From Entrophospora sp. SA101 (taxonomy: Eukaryota; Glomeromycota; Glomeromycetes; Entrophosporales; Entrophosporaceae), in contig CAUDNR010001347.1 in the NCBI GenBank assembly GCA_958430865.1, forward strand, positions 1 to 64,000: a DNA stretch of 64,000 nt. The letters are read 5' to 3'. A program made the translations under genes and the position numbers. Below the pieces are notes generated by a model, which was not told the origin of the DNA, ran no database searches, and saw only the letters and a list, made by a program, of their open reading frames with translations. Every line of letters starts with the position of its first letter. Positions within the stretch are counted from its first letter, which is position 1. This document shows positions 10,886 through 22,122 of this stretch, piece by piece.

Positions 10886-11042
10886 ATACTTACCTGGCGC
10901 GGTACTGCCATGACCAAGAAGGTGGCGGTACGGATTATGACTATTGGCATTGCACAGCGCCTGGTGACTACTACTCCGAATATTCTGATGGGTATCTCGG
11001 GCGCGTAATTTTTTGTAGTTGGAGTGGTAGTGGTACGCCGCA
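10886..11042 (+). ncRNA. U1: U1 spliceosomal snRNA
   Basis: The RNA begins with ATACTTACCTGG, the canonical U1 5' end that pairs with 5' splice sites. Stem-loop I carries CATGACCAAGAAGG, close to the conserved U1-70K-binding loop. A series of GC-rich hairpins follows, then a single-stranded Sm-binding site AATTTTTTG (about 11008-11016) and a short GC-rich 3' hairpin. Length is about 155 nt, like S. pombe U1 (148) and metazoan U1 (about 164). The composition is far more GC-rich than its surroundings. Open frames on both strands across this stretch are artefacts of the RNA gene. It functions in recognising the GTAAGT-like donors seen throughout this window. Confidence 0.93.
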
Positions 11043-12577
11043 ATTGCTCATTTTTTTATTTTAAAAGAAAGCGAGTGAAGGGATAGTTAAGGATAGGATC
11101 CATGTACACACAAATTGATGTAAATTATGTCTAATTCGAGCAACGAAAATAAATATAAATGAAGAATATTAATCAAAAGAAAAAAATCCGAATTGAAAAA
11201 AAACATTCTTCCATTTTTTTTATCTATGCAAATTTTTTAATGTACAATCATATCTTTACAGCATCTTTTGATATCATCTACATGCTTCATCAAGACTGTC
11301 TCTTCCGCCGAAAATGTGATGAGTGGAAGCGTTATATATAAATCAAGCTTAACCACATTCAGAGAAAGGGGGCTTTACCGATTATAAAATAGCGACTTCA
11401 AGGAAGGCACATTAGTTTATTTTGTATACGAGAGAACAACATAGAATATATACGTAATAATAATTGATGATTTTTAAAAGTCTCGCAAAAAATGCTCAAG
11501 ATGGAAAACTCCTCGAGGTGGTTTTTTCCAGATTTCCCTCATCCAAACAATTATCATTGATGACGATGATAATGACAGCTCCATCGTAAATAATTTGGTG
11601 TTTGTGCTGCTCACTTACCCACTGCGACGTCCAATTTGAATGATATAACAAATGAAAAATAATTAGAAATTACGTAATATCTAACAATTAGCAACGAATA
11701 AAAATATCAATAAAATTCAATTAGATTGGTAACGAATAAAACATTGATGGTGTATAATAATAAAAGAAAATTTATAAGACATTAATTATATCGACGTAGG
11801 GTTTCTTCTATTCGTATAAAACGAATAAAACGAATAAAACGAATAATAATGTTTCAAATAAAACAAATAAGAATTTGCATTACGAATAGAAACTCTGCAT
11901 TTGTGGCATTTTCTCGTCACTTTTAGCTTCTCGCTTGTAAACTTGTTAATTGTTATACAATGTACACGTTCAATAAAGAATGAATAAAAATTGTAATCGT
12001 TAACAATTTATAAATTATGAAAAAGTGTAACAATTTGTTCGACGATGATGTTTAGATTATAAAAGAGGACTTGTATTTCACAATAATTAAAACAAAGAGT
12101 GTATTTTGAAAAGTGATTCTTTAGATGTTGCATGTAATATGAACTGTTGTTATTTCAGCAATTTCCCATTAATCAAAAGAATTTTGTCAATTCCGTTTAA
12201 TTCAAGCATTGTCACCATTTCAATGTAAATACACTACAAATGGCAGGGAATCAACGATGATGAAGTATATATTCCCAAAAAAAAAACACAAAAATGTAAA
12301 GTAAACGAAGACATAAACAAAGAACAACAAAAAAAAACCAAGTAAATATTTACCATTTATCTGCTCTATTTTTTTTTTAGAAATAATATATTTTTCTAAA
12401 TGTCTAGAACGTCCTTGTCTAACTTGTAAGTGACCGATCATCCACGTTCTCAAGCAGTCGTTGTAAATTTCAAAAACGGTGTGCAAATCTGTTCAAAAAA
12501 AAGACACAAAATACAAACAATGCACAGTCAAAACTGGACTAGAAGGATTCCTTAAAGATAAATACCTTTAACCTACA
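11043..12577. other. spacer with inverted copy of the 5.3 kb TTCG repeat
   Basis: No supported gene is seen. At about 11805-11900 there is a CGAATAAAA array, followed by bases whose complement reads GAGTTTCTATTCGTAAT, the same text as 5290-5310. It is therefore an inverted relative of the 5.1-5.6 kb repeat. Confidence 0.45.
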
Positions 12578-12834
12578 ATCCAAAATGCTGTTGAAAGAAG
12601 AGCTCGAGTTGTTTTTGAAGGCTCTTGGTAGGTTAATCAAACAGCACTTTATCACGTATCACGTATCCTTGGTGATCAATTTCCTTTCAACGCAAGCGAA
12701 GGTGCTTTCAAGTATGTGCAGCAATGTTTCCAAGCTGTAACTACATACCAAAATACCCCTAACGCCGCCAAATAACCCACCATAAATAACATTCGACACA
12801 CAATATCGATTTCAAAGAATGAGTTGGACAAATA
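12578..12834 (+). pseudogene. decayed coding relic, unrecognised
   Basis: One frame reads about 85 codons of protein-like composition, including GDQFPFNASEGAFKYVQQCF, with an early TAG after GSW and a TAA after NAAK. Coding-like text continues with stops and frame changes to about 13250. No family is recognised; it is an old gene or transposon fragment. Confidence 0.35.
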
Positions 12835-13456
12835 AAAAATCATTAGGGAGACTTCTCGCACAACCGATATGTTACAAATTGTCAGAACCACAAACAACCA
12901 ATCTCAGTAATCGACTTAAAAAATGGATAAAGCATAAATTATTCAAGATTCAGCAATTTCTTTTACCAAAAAAAAACACATCGACTCCATCATAAATCAT
13001 TTCATCACCAACTTGAAAAATCGAGATCCCCCTTCCCTCCCTTTAAAGATTATTGACAAACTCTCTAAATCACATTAGCAATACCTTCTTCACATTCACT
13101 CGAAAGTGCAACAGACGTTGTCCTAAAATCAAGCTCTTGATGATGCATCCGTAAAAAGCATCTTTGTGAAAAAAATACCTCCAAGAAATTGAAAACTACC
13201 AAACAATTGTTTGATAAGAAGTTGAACTGAACCCTGATTCTTCATTTAATAAATGGCAACAGAAATTCGCGAGATCAAATGCGTAATTCCAATTAGAGGC
13301 TGCATCGGGTTGGGTCCCATGTTTTAACCCGACCCGAACCTGAAAGTCGGATTTAGGTTGGTTTGGTCTTAATATTAACAATATATAAAATATATCCAAA
13401 TTTGTAAGAGATCTGTGACTTTGTCACGTGAATATTTATTAATAATCAGTTTAGAT

Positions 13457-13656
13457 ATGGGCGTCTAAACTAAATTATTTAGACAATGTCTAAAATATAG
13501 ATTAATTTAGACATTTAGACGATTGAGACCATGATTGTCTAAAATGGACTTTGTTATATTAAGCAAATCATTATTATTTATATTAATTTAGACATTTAGA
13601 CATTTTTTGTCTTATTTTTGACTTTAGACAAACCCAAAAACAATTTAGACGCCCAT
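13457..13656. mobile_element. 200-bp MITE with perfect 13-bp inverted ends
   Basis: The left end ATGGGCGTCTAAA (13457-13469) is matched exactly by its reverse complement at 13644-13656. The interior is packed with TTTAGAC and GTCTAAA motifs that can fold back. No convincing target duplication was found, so the superfamily is undecided. Confidence 0.65.
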
Positions 13657-14265
13657 CTATAGTTGCCGAAATTTCAAACAATTATAACTTTTTTTTACAT
13701 TATTTTTCATGTCTAGAAAGATTGCAAAAATAGGGAGTTTTTGGTAAAATGGCCCATATTTAGTAAAGCATGAGTAAAGCATGAGATTTGTGATGTCTTT
13801 AAATGATTGGCACTATATAATATAAGAAAATACATTCATTCGTTTAAAATGTTAACATTATCATTACAATAATCTTCTATTCTTGTTTGTATTTGTTCTC
13901 GAGAATTTTATAAAGAAATTTCACTTTTTAATCTTTTGACATAGTCCGCATTAAAAAATATTAATAAAAAAATATGAAAACAATGTTGGAATTAACCCGC
14001 ATACAATCTCACAATATTATTATTATTTATAATTATATAACTGTCTATTTACACACTTATTTTAGATTAATTAACATACGTTATTATACATTAATAACAT
14101 CACCATCATATGTTATTATATATAATAATAATAATAGTAACACATTATTTATTAATCGTGCATTATTACGCGCAATCTATAAAAATAATAGCCAAAAGAG
14201 CAAAGATCATCGTTTCCTATCAAGATAAAATTTATATTAAAAAATAAATGTAGATTTTATTCATT
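13657..14265. other. AT-rich spacer; end of the segment repeated after the gap
   Basis: An 84-codon frame at 13974-14228 is Ile/Tyr/Asn-rich and shows no motif, so it is not supported as a gene. Position 14216 is the last base that recurs in the second copy, because the window ends there. Confidence 0.4.
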
Positions 14266-15015
14266 TATCTAACCACCTCTAACACCATTGTTACCGTAAC
14301 CCTACCTCTAGCTTCACCACTATCTTTGCCTCTACTATTATCGTTTCCTCTACCACGACCTGCTTTGTTTATGGAAGTTCCATTGATACATGATCAATAT
14401 TAGAATGGTTTTCAACCTTTTTATTACCTTCAAGACTACTGATTTCTTTGGGTGAATAAAAATTAAAATCATTATTATCCATTAATTATTATTGCTGTTG
14501 TCAATATCATACTAGAATCAAACTTCCATCTGATCATGTATTGCTCAAACTTCGTCCTATTTTTAAAAACCTAGTATTGTAGAATGAGTAAACAATAAAT
14601 GCATATTCTGCACAATGAATATATATCTTTTAATCATATTACTTACATAATCTTCATCACCTAATAAAACTTGGGAACCCCAACATCTACTGTCGCTAAT
14701 GTCTATGAATATGGTTCTTACTTCTCTTGTGTCCATTTTATCTTGAACGTCGCTGGCGTCGTTTGTGATGGAAAATCAAAGATCAACAAACAAAAAAGAC
14801 CTTTGATGTTCGTGCAAGATGGTAATGCTAGAACAGTAGCAGAATTGGGCGATGTAAATAACACGTGAGCCCAATCAAGCAACTCCACCATGAACTTTCT
14901 AAACACTGCACATTGATGAGTTCCGAAATCTTCGGTCTGTTCCTTGTGTGATGGGTGGTTGATATGCGTCAAGATTTTGATCTATCAGAGTCTGCATATC
15001 AGTCTATCTACATTG
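14266..15015 (-). pseudogene. relic of an RGG-tailed protein gene
   Basis: Leftward from about 15010 the strand reads MQTLIDQNLDAYQPPITQ with stops further on, then VQDKMDTREVRTIFIDISDS and CWGSQVLLGDEDY. A GTAAGT intron follows, then TKFEQYMIRWKFDSS. Near 14365-14269 a Gly/Arg-rich tail (GRGRGNDNSRGKDSG, then YGNNGVRGG in a shifted frame) resembles an RGG box of RNA-binding proteins. Several stops and at least one frame change mean it is not an intact gene. The family is not recognised. Confidence 0.35.
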
Positions 15016-15059
15016 GAATTGAGATGTGGATGCTGCCATGTAATATTAGGAACTTTTTA

Positions 15060-15871
15060 CACATTACTTGCAATATCCGTTTATAAGGGAACTTTCCTGG
15101 GTTAGGATTCACCTCTGATGTCATTTTAATTGTGGCAGGGTATGCACAGTGATTATGGCTTACAATTAGCTATAGGGACTAGATCTTCAGCCCGATTTTA
15201 ATATTTATATATTAGTATGGTAACACTTGTTATAGTAATAATAATAATATTAATATGGTAAAATTAGTTAATATGATATTCCATATTAATAATAATTGAT
15301 TAATCAAATGTATACTAATCGTACCACGCCAGGATAAAATGACCAATTCTTCAAACTGTCAAGAATTTATAATAAAAAAATCTTTGTAAAAAATATTTAT
15401 CATTACTCTATTCTCTTTTTTTTTTTTTTTGTAAATTTGGTGAAATATTTTCTTTAGTATTAGAAATTCCTTTATTTTAGTAGTTAAAAACTCAGTTTGC
15501 GTGTCAAATATTTCTTTTAAGACTGAATTAGTAAGGTAACCTTTTCATTTGAAATAAGCTTTCTAATTTTGTGAATAATGTTTCATTGCAAATAAGCTTT
15601 CTAATTTTACGAAAATGCTTCATTACAAATCTTTTTAATTCTTACCATTAGACTTTTTTATAATTATTGCTATTGTTATTTATTACTATATACCATTTAT
15701 TATTATTTGAAGGTGAGAATTGAAAATTATAATCACATATTTAGAAATAAAAAAATTTAAAATAAAAAATGATTAATAAATATTTATAATCTAACTTGTT
15801 TATTTGAAAATCTTTTTTATTTAATTACCATTAATTAACAGTAAGTGCATTCGCAGACACACTGTTTTACG
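15060..15871. other. AT-rich spacer upstream of SOK1-like gene
   Basis: Poly-T and AT runs only. It presumably holds the promoter of the downstream gene. Confidence 0.4.
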
Positions 15872-18800
15872 ATGCATAAAACTGACTCTGGTTTTTATGT
15901 TATTGATGTTTTGCCTCTTCATCATGCAAGCAAGAGACCATTTCATCTTGAAAGAAGAATGAAATCTAAAAAATCTAATTCTTCACACGTTCATTGTCAC
16001 GATCGTAATCACAATAATAACATTAACAACAACAAATTGTTTCATTATTCAACAGAGGAAGCTCAACTTAAAAAAGCAGCCTTGCTTGAACAAAGACGTC
16101 TTAAATTGGCTCGTCAGTTTTTACATGTGAAAAATGTTCTCGTTAAACAACATCAACGAGCTCTTCATGATTCCTCAGCTAAACGCTCCCACATTCAAGA
16201 AACTTTGAAAATGGCTGAAAAAAACAGAAATACCATTCTCCAACGTTTAGTAGAACAATGTGCTCAAGAAGTTGCCAGGTGCAAAGAAGTTGCTCGTCAA
16301 CAACAACTCAAGAATCAAGAAGAAATTGATAGACGTCGCGCTGATATGGAACGTCGACAACGTGCTACTGCTGCTCGTCGTGCTAGACTTCTCACGGTTC
16401 CTAAATCACGTCTACTCTCTAGTGATGATACTAGTCCACCCACTCGTGAAGAAGCTGCATCGATCATTCAAAATGCTTGGCGCTATCATAAACTCATCAG
16501 GATTATTGAAACTTATCGTAGCTTTGATATTTCACTTCATACCACTGAAAACATGACTTTTCATAACACTGTCCAATTATTACAAAAACCTGCTGTTATT
16601 CAAACCACTAGTAAATTCCTGCAGAGAGTCACCAAAGTTTCTCGAATGACCATGGGAACTGGTAAATATAAAAATCCTGCAAAAGTTTTCCTAAGTGCCT
16701 ACATGATTGTATCACATACAAAAGAAATCCTCATTGATATTGGATACTATGAGAGAGTATGTACAATTGAGATAATTTTGTCCTTGAAAAATATATATGC
16801 ATACCTACATACTTACACCTATGCATTTGTTTTTTTTTAGACTCTTTTGAAATCAACTAAAGTTATGGTGAATTCATTAGAAAAATGGCTCAATTCCTTT
16901 AGTAATGACAAGCATAATAAAATACATTACAACGGGCTTCTTAATTTCCTTTCAGCATGGGACACTTACTACAAAGATTTTAATCTATGGAAATCAAAAG
17001 ATTCTGAAAAACTAGCCAACAATTTGATTGCGCATTATATGGAATTAGAAAAACTATGGAACACAGTCAAGAACCAAGCCAATGCCGAAACTGAATGGAA
17101 AAACAATATTATTTATCAACAAGAAGAGATTAGAAGAAAGATTAAAAATTTAGGTGGTGATGAAGCAACTGCTAAGTTGGAAAGAACACTTAAACGTTTA
17201 AAAGAAAATTCACAAAGTGGTGCTAGTAATAATAGTGATACCGATACTTCTGATTCTGTGAATGGTATGACCACTGATCAAGAAAGTGATGAACAAGATG
17301 ATGACGACAATAAATTGGGTGCACCTCCAAGACAACCATTTGTTCCACCTAATCTGCAAGCTAAGGTATCTAAAAAATCATTTTCCTCGGGAACTAAGTC
17401 AAGGTCTGTCACTACCTCATCACCATCATCATCATCATCGAAATCTAATATTAATGCAGAACTTCAACACCTTATTGAAAGTTATGAGATACCAACTGAT
17501 GCAGGAGGATTGACAAATGAGCAACTTATTCACGAAATTATTATTGATCCTGAATTTGAGTTGAAACCATCAAAGTTGTCCGGATTGGAAGAACGTGTTC
17601 ATAAAATGGCTAAAAAGGCTTATTTTGATTCTATAAAAGAAGATTTTGAAAAGGGTAAATTTGATCGGTGTATGCCTAATCTTTTAAATGATATTAAACA
17701 GGTAAAATTTATTTCCTTAAAATTGGCATTATCATGTTGTGAAACTTCAAGATATATATTGATTTTTTTTTTAAACGAATCGTAATAATAATTTACAACA
17801 GAGACTTGTTGAATTGATGCCGCCTAATTCACCAATGTATTCATCTGTAAATGAAGTACTTGATATTGAATTGATTACTCAGCAGAGTAAAGCAGGTGTA
17901 TATAATATACGTAATTGTATTATGTTTATTACTAATATGATGTTACAAATCTGCGCACCAGTTCGTGATGAACAAATTCAATCACTCCAAAACATGACCG
18001 AGCTTTCAGAAATTTTCCAAAGACTGTTAGAAATCCTAGATTTGATGAGGCTGGACCTCGCAAATTACCGTCTGAAAGCACATAGACCTTATCTGAAAGA
18101 ACATGCTGTTGATTATGAAAGACGTAAATTTGAACAGGCTCTAGAGTCGAATCGGTTGAGTCTTGAGCGAACAAAAATTTGGCTACAACCAACCATCGAT
18201 TCACTTCTTCGTACAGTGGCTGAGCGCAATCCTGAAAATGTCTTGTTGCCAAATCAACGTAATCATGGTATCAAGTTTGCTCAAGTATATGACGAAGCTC
18301 TGGTCTCGTATATTTTCCAGCAAGCATTAATTGAAAAAAATAATTGTCCTGAAACTTTCTTGTTGGATACAGAAAGACTTTGGGGTTTCCAAAATGAAGG
18401 TCAAGCAATCACCATTGTAGCCGTATTGCTTATGTTGACTAAGAACATTGCCATCGGTTCCTCTGCAAATTCAATTAGCGAAGGGGAACTTGAGACATTG
18501 AAAAATAATCTTTTTGTATTATTGATGGATCGTGACATAAAAATGGACAATTTGACAACTGAAATTTTGTCACATTTCCCATCGAACATTTCATCTGAAA
18601 CCCAATCACTTGTCAAATCCATGGTTTCCAAAACTCTCTCCCAGTCGGATAAAGTCTTTTCGCTTCTTTCGCGTAGGATCCAAAGTATAATCAAGCAACA
18701 TCTTCAAACGGGACAATTTCCGAAAAAGGAAACTTTATCTCAATATGGCGTTCTTCCTGTTGCTAAAGAATTGGAACAACTCAGGTTTGTAACTTGTATT

Positions 18801-19023
18801 AATACATTTAATGACGATATACATATGATGATGTTTAATGATGGTAATTGCGAATGTTATTTATTTTATCCGTTTATTTAGTCGAAAGATCTTCATATTG
18901 GCGCTTTATAATCGAGAAGTTTATGCTAATTGGTATGATAAAGTCATTCGAGAACGATTGGATAAAGTTAGGAAAGAAAATCCATCAAGAAAAGGGAAAA
19001 TTGCATCAAAAAACAAACAATAA
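15872..19023 (+). CDS. SOK1: SOK1 / T-complex protein 11 (TCP11) family protein
   Basis: Four exons join in frame: 15872-16756, 16841-17701, 17802-18784 and 18882-19023, giving 956 residues. The N-terminal part has a His/Asn-rich stretch and a long Arg/Gln/Ala helix, then an IQ-like segment EEAASIIQNAWRYHKLI. The TCP11 signature follows: LLQKPAVIQTTSKFLQRV, FLSAYMIVSHTKEILIDIG, then an acidic/Ser-rich linker (about residues 395-490), the large C-terminal helical domain, and ALYNREVYANWYDKVIRERL at the end. The family acts with the cAMP/PKA pathway; yeast SOK1 is a suppressor of PKA loss. The start is the first in-frame ATG. An upstream exon cannot be excluded, because an open frame extends to 15845. 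Confidence 0.88.
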
Positions 19024-21000
19024 TCAAAACAAACACAATAATCAATTTTCTTAAATATTTATGAAATGCTTGACGTTATATTTATTTAAAATAAAAATTA
19101 AATGAAAAACACGTTGTTTTTTATTCGATTGAATGAAAATTTTAGCACAAGTATATAAAAAAATTAAATAATTGCATATGAATTTTTTTTTTTTTGATTT
19201 GAATATTATCAAATATAAAAATTATATATAAAAGTTACAAAGAAAAAAATTAAAAATTAAATTAATATTCATCTTTTCTAATCACAAATATGTTCGTTAA
19301 ATCGAGACTCACTGTGTAGATGCAGCCGTGTTATTTTTTTGGGGGGGATGAAAAAGCAATTCAAAAGAAAAAAAAAATTATAATGATTAACAAGATTTTT
19401 CCAAATGAATAGCACACACAGGTTATAAGAAGCTACAGGTAAAAACCATGAAAGTTTAGGAGAAATTGTCCCAGAAAGCAAGGAAATTGACAAAGTTACC
19501 TTGCAAGTTTGCAGCATGTTTATTATCGAGGAATAATCATTTGTTTTACTTAGCAAGCAAAGCGTTCCCAACACTTTAGTTGGGTCAGCAAAACAACTAT
19601 CCCCGTCATCATCTACATGCTCTGAACGAATCAATGAAATTCGAATCGAATCAGTAAAGAAACATGGTTTGTTTTGATTTGATTTGATATATTAATATAT
19701 TATCTAATACACTATAAATAATGAAATTTTTTTTGTTTCAAACAAATATTAAATACATATTTAAAATTTTTTGCCGATTTTAAATGCAATTTTCTTATGC
19801 GTTCTATAATAATAAAAAATTATGCACAGAATAAGTACTAGTGCTGGATGCATACTAATAATACTAATACGAATACGAATACGGAATATCCACGAAAAAA
19901 TGAACTTTCCTGCACCCAATAATACTAAAACATGCTAATACGGAAACGACATGGAGTAGATTTTAATTTTTCTACCAGTACCGTTAAATACTAATCCATC
20001 CATTCCGTATGATTCACACATACCCTGTAAAAGATGACACTCCATTATATCTCCGTGATCATGTTTATAAAGCAAGCCTCAGAGAAATGTTTTGTTCATT
20101 GTATGGACAATTTCCAAACTTGTTAACTATGATAGAAATAGGTTGATAAGAATATTAGCCAAAATGGTTTTTGAAAAAATCAATTTTGGATTTACAATAT
20201 CCTTTGTATCAATAGACATACAAAATCTACCCAGCCTTTTAGTATTTAATTAAAGAGTCTAAATAATTTCAGATATAATTTTGGCAACTAATAAAATTAA
20301 TTTCAGCATTTATGAAAAACTATTTCACCATTATTAAGAAAGCCAACACGCTTACACTTGACTCAATTGGGAAACTTTTTGGTGCAATTAATTAAGTCAT
20401 ATGAAAAGCATATAAGTAATTGAGTCAAGACACAATTAAAAATTGAGATTTTGGAAATTAAGCAAAGCTAGAATTGTAAAATTTTCTAAGATTACACGAT
20501 TAACAATGCATAAAATCACGTGAAAGTCACGGGCATACGGTGGCTTTACATTGTACGAACATATTATGTGATTTATGATAATTTTATTTGGTTGATCAAA
20601 TGTAATATATATCACAGCGAACTATAATAATAATCAAACTCTTGTCATAACGGATTTTTAAAAAATTTTCTTCGCATATCACATGTAAAAACACATAAAA
20701 ATCTGCTGTGGCAAGATTAGTATTAGTATTTAGTAATCTTTCCACAACGGATTTTAAATAAAATTTGTTTATGTTACCGTTCATCCGCTGTGGCAAGGTT
20801 TGACTATATTGTGGAATTAACTACATACTGTATATGATTGAAGATATTTGATACTACTATTAATTATTTTGAATTGATAATATAATTAACAAGAATGTAA
20901 AGATAATTTTTTTATTTCATTATAAATAAATAGAAAAAAAATTTAGGAATCACGTAATAATAATACTACTAATACTACTAATACTACTAACAATAATGCA
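19024..21000. other. repeat-rich intergenic DNA
   Basis: It holds poly-A/T runs, a left-end copy of the 5.1 kb repeat (19619-19643), an ATACTAATACG-type patch (19850-19990) similar to one at 25390-25470, an inverted repeat with TTGACTCAATT / AATTGAGTCAA ends at about 20355-20428, and a Tigger-like relic (about 20630-20800) with CTTGTCATAACGG and TGTGGCAAGG text. No gene is supported. Confidence 0.45.
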
Positions 21001-21009
21001 CCCAGGATA

Positions 21010-21440
21010 ATGTAAATATAATATGATAATCAGGGTTTTTCTGATAACGAAGTAGTATTACGATCTGTTACGACCTTTAATTATAGTAATTGTAATAGTA
21101 ATAGGCTGACAGCATAATATTATTATAAAATAACCACAGAAAATCATCGTACGTTCGTACAACAACGCTGACTATAATAATAACGTAAATAATATACAAG
21201 GGATTTAAATAAGCATATATAACATGATAATCAGGTTTTTTCTGATAATGAAATAGTATTACGACCCCAGTTACAACATCTGGTAATCCATTAATTATAT
21301 AATAGTGTTATCGGCTTAATAATAATATTATTATTATAGGATTTTACAAAGTAATATTTTGCCACCGCAGAAAATCATCGTTCCTGATACATCGTACATT
21401 CGTACGTACGTACGTACGTACATATGTAAAATTTCCTCGT
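21010..21440 (+). repeat. two diverged tandem copies, about 190 bp each
   Basis: The block ATGATAATCAGG then TTTTTCTGATAA, AGTATTACGA, a TATTATTATA stretch and CAGAAAATCATCGT occurs twice in the same order, starting near 21020 and again near 21215. The second copy is followed by a GTAC/CGTACGTA microsatellite (21393-21420), with a second burst near 21495. Confidence 0.6.
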
Positions 21441-22122
21441 ACAGGTGTACGACCACAACGAAACTGTACGAACTCAATGGTACGAAGTCAGTCGTACGTA
21501 CGTACGAAGATTCTTCTCATACATCGAAATTGCACAACCCTGAATATATAAATTATTTAACTAGTTGTGTATGTTATTTAATGGGCAATGAATGAAAATT
21601 GAGTAAATTGGTACAATTCACCCTCCCATTTTCAACCCCAGTCCCATTTCTTAATCCTAAATATTTTGATTTTTATCTTGCTTAAATTCAATATCTTGAA
21701 TGGTGGTTTTGACCGCTAGTGCATACGGTTAGAAAATTTCAACTTGTTTAGGGTTCTGACAGGAAGAACAGACTTTTTCTTTCTACCTTCATCTTCATTT
21801 ACTTTAAATAACATAACTTGAATCAACTGCATTAATTGTAACTTGTATAATGTGTATTTGTTCTGTTGAACAATGATCTAAAACTAAACAAAATATTACT
21901 CTACAACAACGCAATAAACCAATAGGAAAATGCCAATTTTACAATCCAAAAAATTACTGGTCCCAAATATTGATAATTGCTATTGGTTACATAAGCTGGT
22001 GCAACATAAATAACTTACTGTTACTAATTTGTTGAGAGAACATGTGTATACATTCCGATTACATAAAATATTTCATATTTAAAAAAAAAATTTTTGTTAA
22101 TTTGTTTATAAAAAATAAACAG
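21441..22122. other. spacer upstream of the Clr2-domain gene
   Basis: No gene is supported here. Confidence 0.4.

Noticed and set aside
10786..11064. Overlapping protein frames on both strands
   Set aside because: They lie over U1 snRNA and the first exon of the SCI1-like pseudogene; the RNA signatures explain the sequence far better.
13974..14228. 84-codon Ile/Tyr/Asn frame
   Set aside because: AT-driven composition, no domain and no splice-supported extension.
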